A stretch of DNA of 64,000 nt from Streptomyces erythrochromogenes (GTDB lineage: Bacteria > Actinomycetota > Actinomycetes > Streptomycetales > Streptomycetaceae): the NCBI RefSeq assembly GCF_036170895.1, contig NZ_CP108036.1, positions 8,343,501 to 8,407,500 of the forward strand. The letters are read 5' to 3'. The position numbers were made by a program, and so were the translations under genes. Below, piece after piece: positions 1 to 8,290 of this stretch (position 1 is its first letter; every line of letters starts with the position of its first letter). The notes beneath the pieces are model-generated. The model ran no database searches. It was not told where the DNA came from and saw nothing but the letters and a program-made list of their open reading frames with translations.

Positions 1-355
1 GCGCTATGGAGAGGGGGCAGGGGCGGGGTGTGGGGTTCGTGAACTGGTTCACGGAGCCGATGCGGGGGTGGCGGCAGGCGCGTGGCGCTCGGGCGCCCTG
101 CACCTGCCGCGCCCCCGCTCCGCTGGCGCCGGACACCGAGCGGCGGCCGGGGAACTCAACCGGCCAGGACGCGGACCGGGAGCGGCGGCAGTGCCTGCTG
201 CAGGTGATCGTCGAAGCTGTCGCCAACAACGTGGGCGTGGTGGGGGAGTGGCCGGAGTTCGAGTGGATTGTCCTCCAGGGCGTCGCCGGGCTTCCCGGCC
301 GCGAGTCCCCGCCGCCGGGCCACGGCTGCCCGCGCTCGATGCTGGTTGGAGCGGT
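1..355. other. Window edge, no gene recognised
   Basis: Open frames exist on both strands, but none shows family resemblance or a convincing ribosome binding site. They look like ordinary high-GC noise. A gene entering from the left edge cannot be excluded. Confidence 0.4.
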
Positions 356-571
356 ATGCGAAAGGTGATCCATGTACTCACCGCGGCGGCCGTCGTGTTC
401 GCCGCAGCGCCCGCTCACGCCGATGTGAAGGCCGGCGACGGCCGCGTGGGCCTGTCGGCCTGGGGCGAAGGCCTGCGTGTGAGCAGCGTCGGCGCGCCCA
501 TGGACGGCCACGGGACGGGCGTCCGCGCCCGCCTCATCACGTACACGCTGGGGGCTGCCGGTCCGAGCTGA
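356..571 (+). CDS. Small secreted protein of unknown function
   Basis: The product is 71 residues. The ATG at 356 was chosen because the protein then begins with a clear Sec signal: positive start MRKV, a hydrophobic core, and an AxA cleavage site at APAHA around residue 22. A longer frame from 68 runs in the same phase but has no sensible N-terminus. The mature part, about 49 residues, has no cysteines and no motif I recognise. It stands alone, with no operon partner. It could also be the 3' remainder of a longer gene, but the signal peptide argues for an intact small exported protein. Confidence 0.55.
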   Translation: MRKVIHVLTAAAVVFAAAPAHADVKAGDGRVGLSAWGEGLRVSSVGAPMDGHGTGVRARLITYTLGAAGPS

Positions 572-1048
572 CCGGCTGGAGGGACGCCACCCCCGTCCCG
601 GCCGCCGTGGCGGGAGCGATTGATCTTGCGTTGAGCTGCTGCCGTCGGTCCGTCGCCCGGGGGCCGGTGATCTGACCGCTTGTGACCTGGCGGGGATTGT
701 CGGCAGGCCCGCCCTGGCGGCGGGGGAGGAGGTCGGGGTGTGGGTGTCCGGGTGCTGTATGGGTCCGGGTGGCAGCCCGTGGTGCGGGCGGGCTTGCCCC
801 ATGAGCCGGGGGGGGCGTCACGGGGGCGGGGCCCGTTCCGGGAGCCCACTCCCCACGGCGAGACCTCCGGCAGGTACGCGTCTGACGCGGCGCCTCCTCC
901 CTCAGCGCTGTTTCCGCAGCAGTTCTGAGAGGACGTCACGTTTTGCTGCTCTCGGGGCGCCTGCGGGGCTGCTTCATTGCTGGTCGGCGTGCGGGAGGGG
1001 GCTTGCATCCGGATGCCGTGCAGCGCGGGGCGCCGCAGGCTGGGGTGT
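572..1048. other. Intergenic region without recognised gene
   Basis: The stretch is GC-rich and I see no protein family in any frame. Overlapping open frames on both strands lack ribosome binding sites. Confidence 0.45.
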
Positions 1049-1273
1049 ATGGCGGATCAGACGGAGATCGTGATCCATCCCGTGTCGCCGCAGGGCGGGC
1101 GGAAGGTCACCGTGCACGCCCTCGGCGTGGACGCTGACCTTGGTCGGGCGTTCACGTCCGGGGATGTGTCGGAGTTCCTGCGCCGGGCCGGCCTGGAGGA
1201 CGTGGACCTGTCCGAGGACGGGCCGATCCGGTGGGAGGGCGGCGGCCCCGAGGTGTGGACCGGCGACATCTGA
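1049..1273 (+). CDS. Small hypothetical protein (74 aa)
   Basis: The frame is open further upstream, but the product from ATG 1049 (starting MADQTEIVIHP) is the part with balanced, protein-like composition: alternating hydrophobic and acidic residues and a short helical stretch near residues 34-46 (SGDVSEFLRRAGL). There is no signal peptide, membrane segment or cysteine pair, so it is probably cytoplasmic. I do not recognise a family. Its right-hand neighbour on the other strand is the damaged isoamylase-N-like gene, so no operon is implied. Confidence 0.6.
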   Translation: MADQTEIVIHPVSPQGGRKVTVHALGVDADLGRAFTSGDVSEFLRRAGLEDVDLSEDGPIRWEGGGPEVWTGDI

Positions 1274-1312
1274 CTGCCGGGCTGGGTGCTGACAGGCCGA
1301 GCCCGTGTCTGA

Positions 1313-1513
1313 GGTGTGAAGGCGGCTGTTGGGGCCTTCCCTGTTCTGGCCACTGTCGTTGTTGAACCGGTAGTCCCGGGCCGCCAGGTAGCGGCAGGGG
1401 CGGCTGTTCTGCGGGGGCGGCCCGGCGGCGACGGCCCGCTTCCCGTTCTCGGCCGGGGCACCGGCGGGAAGCGCGGCCGCGGTGGGGTCCGTGCGCAGGG
1501 TGCGCTCCAGCAT
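1313..1513 (-). pseudogene. Remnant of isoamylase-N (CBM48-like) domain gene, internally deleted
   Basis: Read on the minus strand, this begins MLERTLR and ends RYLAARDYRFNND ... GPNSRLHT. Both ends match the start and end of the intact 91-residue gene at 7820-8095 (MLERTLR ... RYLAAGDYWFND ... GPNSRLHT). The middle, including the GDFNGW carbohydrate-binding core of the intact copy, is missing and replaced by about 20 unrelated residues. The normal stop after RLHT is also lost, so the frame runs on. I call it an internally deleted duplicate that can no longer form the beta-sandwich. Confidence 0.7.
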
Positions 1514-1717
1514 GTGAATCCTGCTCCTGACGGCGCGGGGAAGGGTGGGTGGGTGCGCTCGTCCTCGGCACCCCGGGCTCGTGACGCATCCGCATCGGCC
1601 GCCGCTCACCCTTCCGCCACGATACGTAGCCGAAATAGTGCGGGATGTGACTCTTGGTGTCAGTGTGGCGGAGGAAGTGCCAACCCCCCCCACCTCACGC
1701 ATCGAGGAGTTGCCGTC

Positions 1718-1909
1718 ATGGGCGGTATGCAGGACAAGCGCCAGGAACCGGGCAAGGGCCGCGAAGAACAGCAGCGCCCCCAGCGCCCGCAGCGGCCCGG
1801 TCAGGACCCGGCCCACCCCGAGCCCGGCACCCCCTCCCGCGGTGGCCAGCGCCCCGAGGAGATGGAGCGGCGCCGCGACGAGCACGACGACCTGCGCGAG
1901 GACTTCTGA
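1718..1909 (+). CDS. Small hydrophilic protein of unknown function (63 aa)
   Basis: ATG 1718 follows a GAGGAG ribosome binding site with 8-nt spacing; a second ATG lies three codons later. The protein (starting MGGMQDKRQEPG) is almost entirely charged and polar, rich in Gln, Arg, Glu, Pro and Asp, and ends RRRDEHDDLREDF. It has no hydrophobic segment, so it is probably disordered and cytoplasmic. A strong stem-loop terminator follows 24 bases after the stop, which supports a real single-gene transcript. I recognise no family. Confidence 0.65.
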   Translation: MGGMQDKRQEPGKGREEQQRPQRPQRPGQDPAHPEPGTPSRGGQRPEEMERRRDEHDDLREDF

Positions 1910-1933
1910 CCCCAGGCGGTACCCCACGCACGC

Positions 1934-1974
1934 AGAGCCCGGCCAGGCGCCTGTAGTCATCCCGGCCGGGCTCT
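1934..1974 (+). terminator. Stem-loop terminator after the 63-aa gene
   Basis: An 11-bp perfect stem (AGAGCCCGGCC at 1934-1944 paired with 1964-1974) encloses a 19-nt loop. It lies just downstream of the stop at 1909. Confidence 0.7.
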
Positions 1975-2038
1975 GTTCATGCCACCGCCCGGCCAGGCGC
2001 CTGTAGTCATCCCGGCCGGGCTCTGTTCATGCCACCGC
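1937..2038. repeat. 50-bp direct tandem duplication of the terminator
   Basis: The segment starting GCCCGGCCAGGCGCC at 1937 is repeated exactly 50 bases later at 1987, and identity continues to about 2038. The second copy keeps a shorter 7-bp version of the stem. This looks like a recent tandem duplication of the terminator. Confidence 0.85.
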
Positions 2039-2039
2039 C

Positions 2040-2551
2040 GGGCCCACCACAGGCTTGGGGCGCGGCGCCGAAGCCCGGCCGCGGTGGCATAGCGTGGCCT
2101 GGGGCAGGAGGACCCGCCGCCACGCTGGGCCGGTCCGCGCCTCTGGGTGCTGGGAAAGGGCCACCACGCCATGGGTCACTACAGCGGAGTCGGGCGGCTC
2201 GCCGGACGACGGACCGCCGCGGCTGCCTGTCACGGCGTTCACACGCCGGCGGTCAAGGGGCCCGGAACTGGTGGCGTGTCACGTGTTGGACGGTTGGGAC
2301 GCACACCGCTCCGGAAAACTCCATCCGTTCCCCCACGGGTCTGCCCGGGGCAGGCCCTGGCCACCTGCATGGGCTCCTGTCTCCTTGTCGGCCTGACCTG
2401 GGTCGTGGCGTGGCCGCGCGCGTGGGGGCGGCAGGTGGTCAGGGCAGCGAGATCGGCGGCAGGGGGCGGGCCCGGCCCTGGTGGTGGTGTTCTCCAGGAG
2501 GCGGGTGGCCGGGTCCTTGTCCGGGAGCCGCAGTTGGGCCGATCACCTAAA
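2040..2551. other. Intergenic region without recognised gene
   Basis: No frame resembles a known family. An open frame in phase with the downstream SDR gene runs through it but has no ribosome binding site or sensible protein composition. Confidence 0.45.
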
Positions 2552-2566
2552 CGGATAGCTAATCCG
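2552..2566. promoter_or_regulatory. TetR-type operator copy 1 (CGGAT-N5-ATCCG)
   Basis: Perfect 5-bp inverted repeat upstream of the SDR gene. The same half-sites recur at 2588-2602 and 3546-3560, next to a TetR gene. A possible -10 box (TACGAT, 2574-2579) lies between copies 1 and 2. Confidence 0.75.
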
Positions 2567-2587
2567 ATTGCGCTACGATCCAGGAAG

Positions 2588-2602
2588 CGGATGAAGTATC
2601 CG
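2588..2602. promoter_or_regulatory. TetR-type operator copy 2 (CGGAT-N5-ATCCG)
   Basis: Second copy of the same palindrome, 36 bases after the first and 22 bases before the SDR start. Binding here would block the SDR transcript. Confidence 0.75.
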
Positions 2603-2623
2603 CATAACTGGGTGGAGGATTGC

Positions 2624-3514
2624 ATGACGAAGAGAGCTGTGGTCACGGCAGGGACGGGCGGCATCGGACTTGAAACCGCTCTGGGGCTGGCCGCCGCCGG
2701 GTTCTCGGTCACCGTGGTCGGACGCAACACCGCCCGCGGCGCCCAGGCGGTCGAGCGAATCAATGCAACGCACCCGGCACACCCCGCCCGGTTCTTGCCG
2801 GCTGATCTCGGCTCGCTCGACCAAGTGCGCGCGCTCGCCGAACGGATCGCCGCCGAGCACGCCGCCTCCGGCCAACCGCTGACCGTGCTGGTCAACAACG
2901 TCGGGGCGATGTTCCCGGAGCGGCGGACCCTGGGCGGGATCGAAGCATCGTTCGTCGTCAACCACCTCTCGCCGTACCTGCTGACGGAACTGCTGCTGCC
3001 CACGCTGACGGCCGGGGCGCCCAGCAGGATCGTGAATGTGACCTCGGGCGCGGCCGGGCTGGGAAAGCGGGCCTTCGCCGCCGTCGAGCCGCCCGGCGGC
3101 TACTACGGCTTCCACTGGTACGGTCGCGCCAAGCTCGCCAACCTCGCCTACACGCTCGACCTGGCCACCCGGCTGGAAGGCACTGGTGTCTCCGTCTTCG
3201 CCGCCGACCCCGGAGGCGCCGCGACCGACATGACCAACGGCACCCTGGCCGACCCGAAGATCGTCTCCCCGGCCCTGCGGCTGCTGTGGCCGCTGGTACG
3301 CCGCACCTTCGAACGCTCCACCTCGGGACCGGCCTCACTTGCCGCCCGGCCCTCACTCGTCGCCGCCACCGACGACGCCCTCGAAGGCCGGACCGGCATC
3401 GTCATCGGCCCCCAGGCGCACCCCGTGACGCCGCTGCGCGCAGCCACAGACCCCCGCGTCGCCGAGGACGTGCGCCGGCTCAGCGAACGGCACGCACCCC
3501 TCACAACCGCCTGA
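2624..3514 (+). CDS. Short-chain dehydrogenase/reductase (retinol-dehydrogenase-like SDR)
   Basis: The product is 296 residues. ATG 2624 follows GTGGAGG. It is a classical SDR expected to oxidise or reduce a small alcohol or carbonyl using NAD(P)H. Visible motifs are a glycine-rich cofactor loop near residues 9-15 (AGTGGIG, where the usual first Gly is Ala), NNVG at 91-94, catalytic Ser141 (NVTSG) and YxxxK at Tyr166/Lys170. The lone helical insertion and length fit the retinol-dehydrogenase/protochlorophyllide-reductase-like group. Two copies of a palindromic operator lie upstream and the same palindrome sits in front of the adjacent tetR-type gene, so that regulator probably represses it. 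The substrate is unknown. Confidence 0.85.
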   Translation: MTKRAVVTAGTGGIGLETALGLAAAGFSVTVVGRNTARGAQAVERINATHPAHPARFLPADLGSLDQVRALAERIAAEHAASGQPLTVLVNNVGAMFPERRTLGGIEASFVVNHLSPYLLTELLLPTLTAGAPSRIVNVTSGAAGLGKRAFAAVEPPGGYYGFHWYGRAKLANLAYTLDLATRLEGTGVSVFAADPGGAATDMTNGTLADPKIVSPALRLLWPLVRRTFERSTSGPASLAARPSLVAATDDALEGRTGIVIGPQAHPVTPLRAATDPRVAEDVRRLSERHAPLTTA

Positions 3515-3545
3515 CCGCCGGGCGACGGGTACCGGCGGCGGCATC

Positions 3546-3560
3546 CGGATGAGCCATCCG
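3546..3560. promoter_or_regulatory. TetR-type operator copy 3 in front of the regulator
   Basis: CGGAT-GAGCC-ATCCG, matching the two palindromes before the SDR gene. It lies just upstream of a possible -10 box TAACAT (3563-3568), which ends 7 bases before ATG 3576. This predicts autorepression and a leaderless transcript. Confidence 0.75.
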
Positions 3561-3575
3561 ATTAACATGCCTCCT

Positions 3576-4154
3576 ATGACGACGCCCCTGCGCAAGGACG
3601 CAGCCCGCAACTGGGGCCGGATCGTCGCTGTTGCCCGCGCCCTGGTCGACCAGGGCACACCCCTGCAGCTGAACGACGTCGCCGGCCGCGCCGGACTCGG
3701 AGTCGCCACCGTATACCGGCACTTCGCCACCCCCGAGGCACTGCTGGAGACCGTCGCCGGTCCCTGCCTGGAAGCCCTGGCCGCCCACGGCCGGCAGGCG
3801 CTGGCCGACCCCGACCCCTGGCACGCGCTCGAAGGCTTCCTGCTCCGCACCGTCGAAGCCCAGGTCACCGACGCATCCCTGGGCCCGGTCGCCGCCGCAG
3901 CCACCGACACCCTGCCGCGCACCACAGAACTCAAAAGTGCGCTTCAGGCAGCCGGCACCGCACTCCTCGACCGGGCCCGCGACGCCGGCGCCGTCCGACG
4001 TGACCTGGCCGCCGCCGACCTCGTCCCGCTCATGTGCGGCATCGCCTACGCCGTCAACGTCCACGGCGGGCCACCCGCCGACCGGATCGACACCGCACAC
4101 CGCTACCTGGCCACATTTCTCGAAGGACTGCGGGCCGCACCACAGCACGCATGA
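3576..4154 (+). CDS. TetR/AcrR family transcriptional regulator
   Basis: From ATG 3576 the product is 192 residues. The N-terminal helix-turn-helix spans roughly residues 10-60, with the characteristic GLGVATVYRHFATPEALLE recognition segment. The C-terminal two thirds is the variable helical ligand-binding and dimerisation domain. ATGs at 3549 and 3567 are in frame, but 3549 lies inside the operator. A TAACAT box ends 7 bases before 3576, so I prefer this start on a leaderless mRNA. It probably represses itself and the SDR gene ending 61 bases upstream; the shared palindrome is the evidence. The inducer is unknown. Confidence 0.85.
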   Translation: MTTPLRKDAARNWGRIVAVARALVDQGTPLQLNDVAGRAGLGVATVYRHFATPEALLETVAGPCLEALAAHGRQALADPDPWHALEGFLLRTVEAQVTDASLGPVAAAATDTLPRTTELKSALQAAGTALLDRARDAGAVRRDLAAADLVPLMCGIAYAVNVHGGPPADRIDTAHRYLATFLEGLRAAPQHA

Positions 4155-4189
4155 GATCACCGCCCGCACCCCACCTGGGGCGAGACCGG

Positions 4190-4948
4190 CCTCTGGACGC
4201 GGTCTGGCCGATCATCTACATCGACGCCTTGTGGGTGAAGATCCGGTCCGGTTCGGTGGCCTCGAAGCCGGTCTACCTGGCCGTCGGCGTCGACATGGAC
4301 GGCCGCAAGGACGTCCTCGGCCTGTGGGTCGGCTCCGAAGGCGAAGGCGCAACCCCCTGGATGGCAGTCCTCTCCGAGCTGCGGAACCGGGGCATCGAAG
4401 ACGTCTGCATCGTCGTCTGCGACGGACTCAAGGGCCTGCCCGACGCGGTCACCGCGACCTGGCCCAAGGCCACCGTCCAAACGTGCGTGATCCACCTGAC
4501 GAGGGCCCCGCTCAGACTGTCGTCAGCACGGGACCACCCGAAACTGGTGCCTGCCCTCAAGGGGGTCTACGCGGCGCCGACCGAGGCGGCCGCCGAGCAG
4601 GCCCTCGACGCGTTCGAGGCCTCTGAGCTGGGCGAACGCTATCCGGCGAGCGTGCGGACCTGGCGGTCGGCCTGGCCGGAGTCCACCCCTTGCCTGGCGT
4701 TCGCGCCGGCCATAAGGACGGTGGTCTACTCCACGAACATGGTTGAATCGATCAACTCGCGGCTGCGCAAAGCCACCCGCAACCGCGGCCGTTTCCCCTT
4801 GGAGCAGGCCGCGTTGAAGGTCCTTTGCCTTGCGGTCCGCGAGCGGATCGACCTCGAAGCGCGTGACGCCGACCGCGTCGCCCCACACTGGAAGGAGGCG
4901 CTGAACCAGTTCTCGCTCTTCTTCGGGGGCCGGCTCGGCGTCCAATGA
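4190..4948 (+). pseudogene. IS256-family (mutator-type) transposase, 5'-truncated
   Basis: From about 4190 the frame encodes the catalytic core of an IS256-type transposase: first Asp in IYIDALWV, second Asp in VVCDGLKGLPDA, the TCVIHL block, and the Glu in NMVESIN. All three DDE positions are kept. The roughly 150-170 residue N-terminal DNA-binding region is missing, and the recognisable part begins only about 35 bases after the tetR-type stop. Sequence after the stop (CTTACACAAG..GCTGACAC near 4959-4980) looks like an IS right end; no left end is seen. The element is therefore a dead fragment, unless complemented in trans. Confidence 0.85.
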
Positions 4949-4981
4949 CACCAACCGACTTACACAAGATCGCTGACACGT

Positions 4982-5435
4982 CCCCCGGCGTGCGTAACTT
5001 GCGGGGAATACGGGGAATGCGGGGAATGCGGGTTCCGGGTGCGAGTGGCGGTGTCAGTGTCGGGGGTCAACCTTCGCCCGCGCATGTCACACGGGGTCCG
5101 ACCGTGGTTCTTCTGTCGGGGGGCGAGGGCTGGCTGCGGCTATGGTCGGGCGCAGTCCGCGCCGAGAGGGCGTGCGCGGGCGAGGCCCGGTGACCAGAGC
5201 GCTCTGGCGGCAGTAGTACCGGGCCGCCCCACTGCTTCGACCGCCCGCGCGTTCGAGGACGTACCCCGGTTCGGTGAGGGTCCCGGCCGCGGCCGCCGGG
5301 TGAGCGGCCGCGGAATCGGTTGGGGCTGGCGGCTGGACTGCAGCCCCTGACCTTCGTTTCGATGCGGGGGAGGGGTCGCGGGCCGGCACTGGGCAGGGGA
5401 ACCTGCTGTGCCCGTCCGCAGTCCTGGGGAGGGGG
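4982..5435. other. Intergenic region without recognised gene
   Basis: Contains a short GGGGAATGC-type tandem repeat around 5001-5035. No frame resembles a protein family. Confidence 0.45.
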
Positions 5436-5855
5436 TTAGGGGACGACGATGGAGAAGGAGGCGTCTTCGTAGACGCCGGGCTTTCCGGTGATGACGAGGA
5501 AGGTGTCGGTGCGGGTCCCGCATGAGGGGTGCGGCCACATTGAGATCCGGATGTCGTATTCGAAGCTGATGTATTGCAGGGTGGCGTTGGGGACGAGTTT
5601 GCGGATGTCGAGGTCCTTGTCCTCCAGCTCGACGCAGTAGTGGCCCGCCGCGGGCTTGGTGACGGCTTCGATGCCCTTGGACCGGTTGACGCTGCCGTTG
5701 GCGTTGACCACGGCCGCGGCCTGCGCGTAGGGGGCGGTCACCTTCGCGGAGCCCGGGGGTGCGGCCACCGCGGTTCCCGCCCATGTTCCGCCGGCGAGGA
5801 GCCCGAGGGCGACGCTGGTCCACACGGCTGCGCGGGTCTTCTTGCTCATGGGCAT
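5436..5855 (-). CDS. Secreted protein of unknown function (139 aa)
   Basis: The start at 5855 (MPMSKKTRAAVW) has a GGGGAAG ribosome binding site; an alternative ATG lies two codons later. The Sec signal is clear: KK and R residues, then a hydrophobic stretch ending around TAVAAPP at residue 32. The mature protein, about 107 residues, has two cysteines (HYCVEL and PSCGTR) that could pair. It ends in alternating hydrophobic residues (DASFSIVV), suggesting an all-beta extracellular domain. I do not recognise the family. It is a single gene with no neighbour on the same strand. Confidence 0.75.
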   Translation of the reverse strand: MPMSKKTRAAVWTSVALGLLAGGTWAGTAVAAPPGSAKVTAPYAQAAAVVNANGSVNRSKGIEAVTKPAAGHYCVELEDKDLDIRKLVPNATLQYISFEYDIRISMWPHPSCGTRTDTFLVITGKPGVYEDASFSIVVP

Positions 5856-6626
5856 GTGCAGTTCTTCCCCTCTGTGGTGGTGCCGGCGGCCTCCCCGGGC
5901 CGTCGGGCACACCCGAAGCTAGGGGCGCCAGCACGGCCTTCGTGGTCCTCACGCGGTGAAACCACCGGTTGAGGGGGCGCGGGAGGCGCTCGTCCCGGAC
6001 CGTGGCGCGCCTTCGGCGCGCTTGGGGCGAGGGCTTTCGCGGGCGGGGTTTGCTCCGGACGTGGGGACGGACTGCGGGTGTGCAGTGGCGTTTCGCCGGT
6101 GAATCGGGCGCTCCGGGAGGGTGAACCCGCTTCTGCAAGGTTGCGCGAACGCGCTCCGTTGAGCCCGGCAGGCCGCGGAATCAGCGTTCACGTCCCAGGC
6201 GCCGGAGGGGGGGTATGACCTGGCGTCCGCGTTGATGCGCTCTGCTTGCGCGGATGCAGGGCATGCCTTTCCGGAGGAGATGGTGGAGGTCATGGTGGGC
6301 GAGCACCACGCCGTCCAGTGGCCACCGGACTTCCTACCGATCATCCCGTTCCGGCCTGGCCGGGGCGGAACGGGATGTCGCCGATACACGGGATGTACCG
6401 CGCGTCTGGGGTGGCGGGCGGTCCAGGGAGGCGGTGAGTTCGGCATCGGCGTGCGGGTGGAGGGGCTTGGGGTGGTCGGGTGGATGTATCGGCTGTGTGG
6501 GTGGTCATGTTCATTGCAGGAACGATCAAGCTAGGTGTGGGGCCTGGTTGTGCTGCTTTTGTGTGGAACGTTGGTGATGCAAGTCCTGCCGGAAATGCTG
6601 GCGGGAGCTGGAGAATGGAGCGAGTC
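5856..6626. other. Intergenic region without recognised gene
   Basis: Several weak open frames run on both strands. One dyad is visible at about 6347-6376 (CCCGTTCCG paired with CGGAACGGG). It may be a terminator, but it is not tied to a gene. Confidence 0.4.
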
Positions 6627-6941
6627 GTGAGTACTCAACTGCCGCCTGGAGTAGTCCGGATTCTTCCTGAAGGTGCGCCGTGTCCGCCCAAGACTCTGGG
6701 GCTGTATCGGGACTACAGCTGCCAGGGGCCGGGGTACGGGATCGGCGCCGGCTTCGACGTGGACCTCACCGAGCTGCCGATTCCCGGGGGCAGCATGTTC
6801 AAGAACGTCTCGTCGTGGGTGAACCTCACGGACAGCGATGTGAAGCTGATCGGCAGGGGTGAGCGCATCCTGAGGGCTGGGGAGAAGCTCGAGGAGCCGG
6901 CGGGGTACAACGACACGGTGGAACGAGTCGCCTGGGTGTAG
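6627..6941 (+). CDS. Small beta/gamma-crystallin-like protein (possible I36 inhibitor-like)
   Basis: GTG 6627 lies 6 bases after GGAG and gives 104 residues; ATG 6615 is the alternative. The pattern LYRDYSCQGPGYGIGAGFDVDLTEL followed by KNVSSWVNLTDSDVKL resembles one Greek-key motif of beta/gamma-crystallin folds such as peptidase inhibitor family I36. That assignment is from pattern memory only. No signal peptide is seen at either start, unlike secreted I36 proteins, so it may act in the cytoplasm or use a route I cannot see. No operon. Confidence 0.6.
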   Translation: MSTQLPPGVVRILPEGAPCPPKTLGLYRDYSCQGPGYGIGAGFDVDLTELPIPGGSMFKNVSSWVNLTDSDVKLIGRGERILRAGEKLEEPAGYNDTVERVAWV

Positions 6942-7092
6942 TGGGAGCGGCCGGTCCGTGGGCGGGGCGAGCGTGGAACATGGCGCTCGCCCCGTGCCTG
7001 GGTCAGGTCCTCTCCTTTGACCGGTGGAGGGGCGGCAAAAGTCGCCGGAACATGGGCAGTGACCGATCGGGCCGGATGGTTGCCCGGACCGG

Positions 7093-7323
7093 TCACGGCG
7101 CTGGCGTGCGGGTGGCGCCGAAGTTGCTTTCGTGTGTCCATAGGTGGTTGCAGTGGGGGCATTGGAGGTGGAGGAGGCTGCCGGTGTTGGTGAGGAGGTA
7201 GCGCCAGTGTGTGGGGCAGGTGCGTTGTTGTTGGCAGGGTTGGCAGTGGTGTGTGTCGGGGCATTGGGGGCAGGGGATCCAGGCGCGGCGGCCGGGGTCG
7301 GCTTGTGGGTCAAGGGGCAGCAT
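7093..7323 (-). CDS. Small zinc-ribbon-like protein (76 aa)
   Basis: The protein holds three close cysteine pairs (CPQC, CQPC, CPHC) and one more Cys (RTCPTHW), with several His residues nearby, so it probably binds one or two zinc ions. The pattern CPxCx(n)CPHCNHLW looks like a zinc ribbon. Its ATG at 7323 overlaps the end of the upstream DUF6400 gene by 14 bases, so the two are translationally coupled in one operon. No catalytic motif is visible. It may be an adaptor or nucleic-acid binding protein, which is inference only. Confidence 0.7.
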   Translation of the reverse strand: MLPLDPQADPGRRAWIPCPQCPDTHHCQPCQQQRTCPTHWRYLLTNTGSLLHLQCPHCNHLWTHESNFGATRTPAP

Positions 7324-7594
7324 GGCCGTCTTCGCGGGTGGGGAGGATGCCGGCGGCGGTGAGGTCGTCGTGGAGGCGTTGTTGTTGGGCGTCGAGTCCG
7401 GAGTACAGCAGGTTGTGCGCGGTTTCCTCGCTGTGGAGGACTTCGATCGGGTTCCAGTGGGGGCCGAGGGCTTCCATCACGTGGGCGCGGCGGAGTACTT
7501 CCTGGGAGGTGAGGTCGAGTGTGAAGTCGGTCAGCCCGGACGTGCCGGCATCGGTGGGGGTGTGGTCGTCGGGGGAGGGGGTGTGGGGGGCCAT
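7310..7594 (-). CDS. DUF6400 family protein
   Basis: The product is 94 residues. The core DLTSQEVLRRAHVMEALGP ... LLYSGLDAQQQRLHDDL ... AAGILP matches what I remember of DUF6400, a small actinomycete family of unknown function. It is cytoplasmic and probably helical. A promoter with TTGACC and TAACTT boxes sits 7 bases before the ATG, so translation is probably leaderless. The zinc-ribbon gene downstream overlaps it by 14 bases. Confidence 0.7.
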   Translation of the reverse strand: MAPHTPSPDDHTPTDAGTSGLTDFTLDLTSQEVLRRAHVMEALGPHWNPIEVLHSEETAHNLLYSGLDAQQQRLHDDLTAAGILPTREDGHAAP

Positions 7595-7601
7595 GTCCTC
7601 G

Positions 7602-7631
7602 AAGTTAGGTAACCCTTTCTTGTCTGGTCAA
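7602..7631 (-). promoter_or_regulatory. Promoter of the DUF6400 operon (leaderless)
   Basis: On the minus strand a -35 TTGACC (7626-7631), an 18-nt spacer and a -10 TAACTT (7602-7607) are followed by only 7 bases before the ATG at 7594. Transcription should start at or next to the A of ATG. Confidence 0.6.
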
Positions 7632-7819
7632 GGGAGGGTGGGCGGAGTCACAGGGCTGTTCGCGGGTGGTGTCGGCGCCTGCGGCGGGGGTGGTGGTGGG
7701 GGGGCCTGGTACATGTCGCCGAAAGTGGGGCGGGGGCGGGTCTCGGAGTGCGGCCCGGCGGTGGAGCGCCGACGATGGGCCAGTACATCCCCCTCGTACC
7801 GCCAGTCAGGAGCAGCCCC

Positions 7820-8095
7820 ATGCTGGAGCGCACGTTGCGCAAGGACCGCACCGAGGTCACCTTCGTCCTGCCCGCGGACACCCCGCCCGGGCCGGTCAGT
7901 GTGGTGGGGGATTTCAACGGCTGGCAGCCCGGGGTGCACACCCTGGAGCCGCGTACGGACGGCAAGCGGGCCGTTACCCTGACGCTGCCCAGTGAGCACA
8001 CCCATTCCTTCCGTTACCTGGCGGCGGGTGACTACTGGTTCAACGACGAGAGCGCCGGCGACCAGGACGGCCCCAACAGCCGCCTGCACACCTGA
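7820..8095 (+). CDS. Isoamylase early-set (CBM48-like) domain protein
   Basis: The product is 91 residues, with ATG 7820 seven bases after AGGAG. The whole protein is one glycogen-binding-like beta-sandwich: VTFVLPADTPPGPVSVVGDFNGW at residues 13-36 is the hallmark, followed by FRYLAAGDYWFNDE near residues 65-78. It resembles the stand-alone isoamylase N-terminal domain proteins of Streptomyces, thought to bind alpha-glucans. No catalytic domain is attached or adjacent. A damaged duplicate on the other strand lies at 1313-1513. Confidence 0.85.
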   Translation: MLERTLRKDRTEVTFVLPADTPPGPVSVVGDFNGWQPGVHTLEPRTDGKRAVTLTLPSEHTHSFRYLAAGDYWFNDESAGDQDGPNSRLHT

Positions 8096-8290
8096 CCCCG
8101 CCCCGGACGGCCGGCCTGCCGGCCTGCCTGCCTGTCCGTTTTCGGTGTCCGGCCCCCCGGTGGGGGTCCCGCTTTGCGGTGTGGGCCCCCGGTGTGACGT
8201 GGCCGGGCCCCGTGCGCGGGGGCGTACGGGGCCCGGTGGAAACGGGCCGGGGGCGGAAACGGGCCGGGGACGGGCCGGGGTGTGGTGTGG

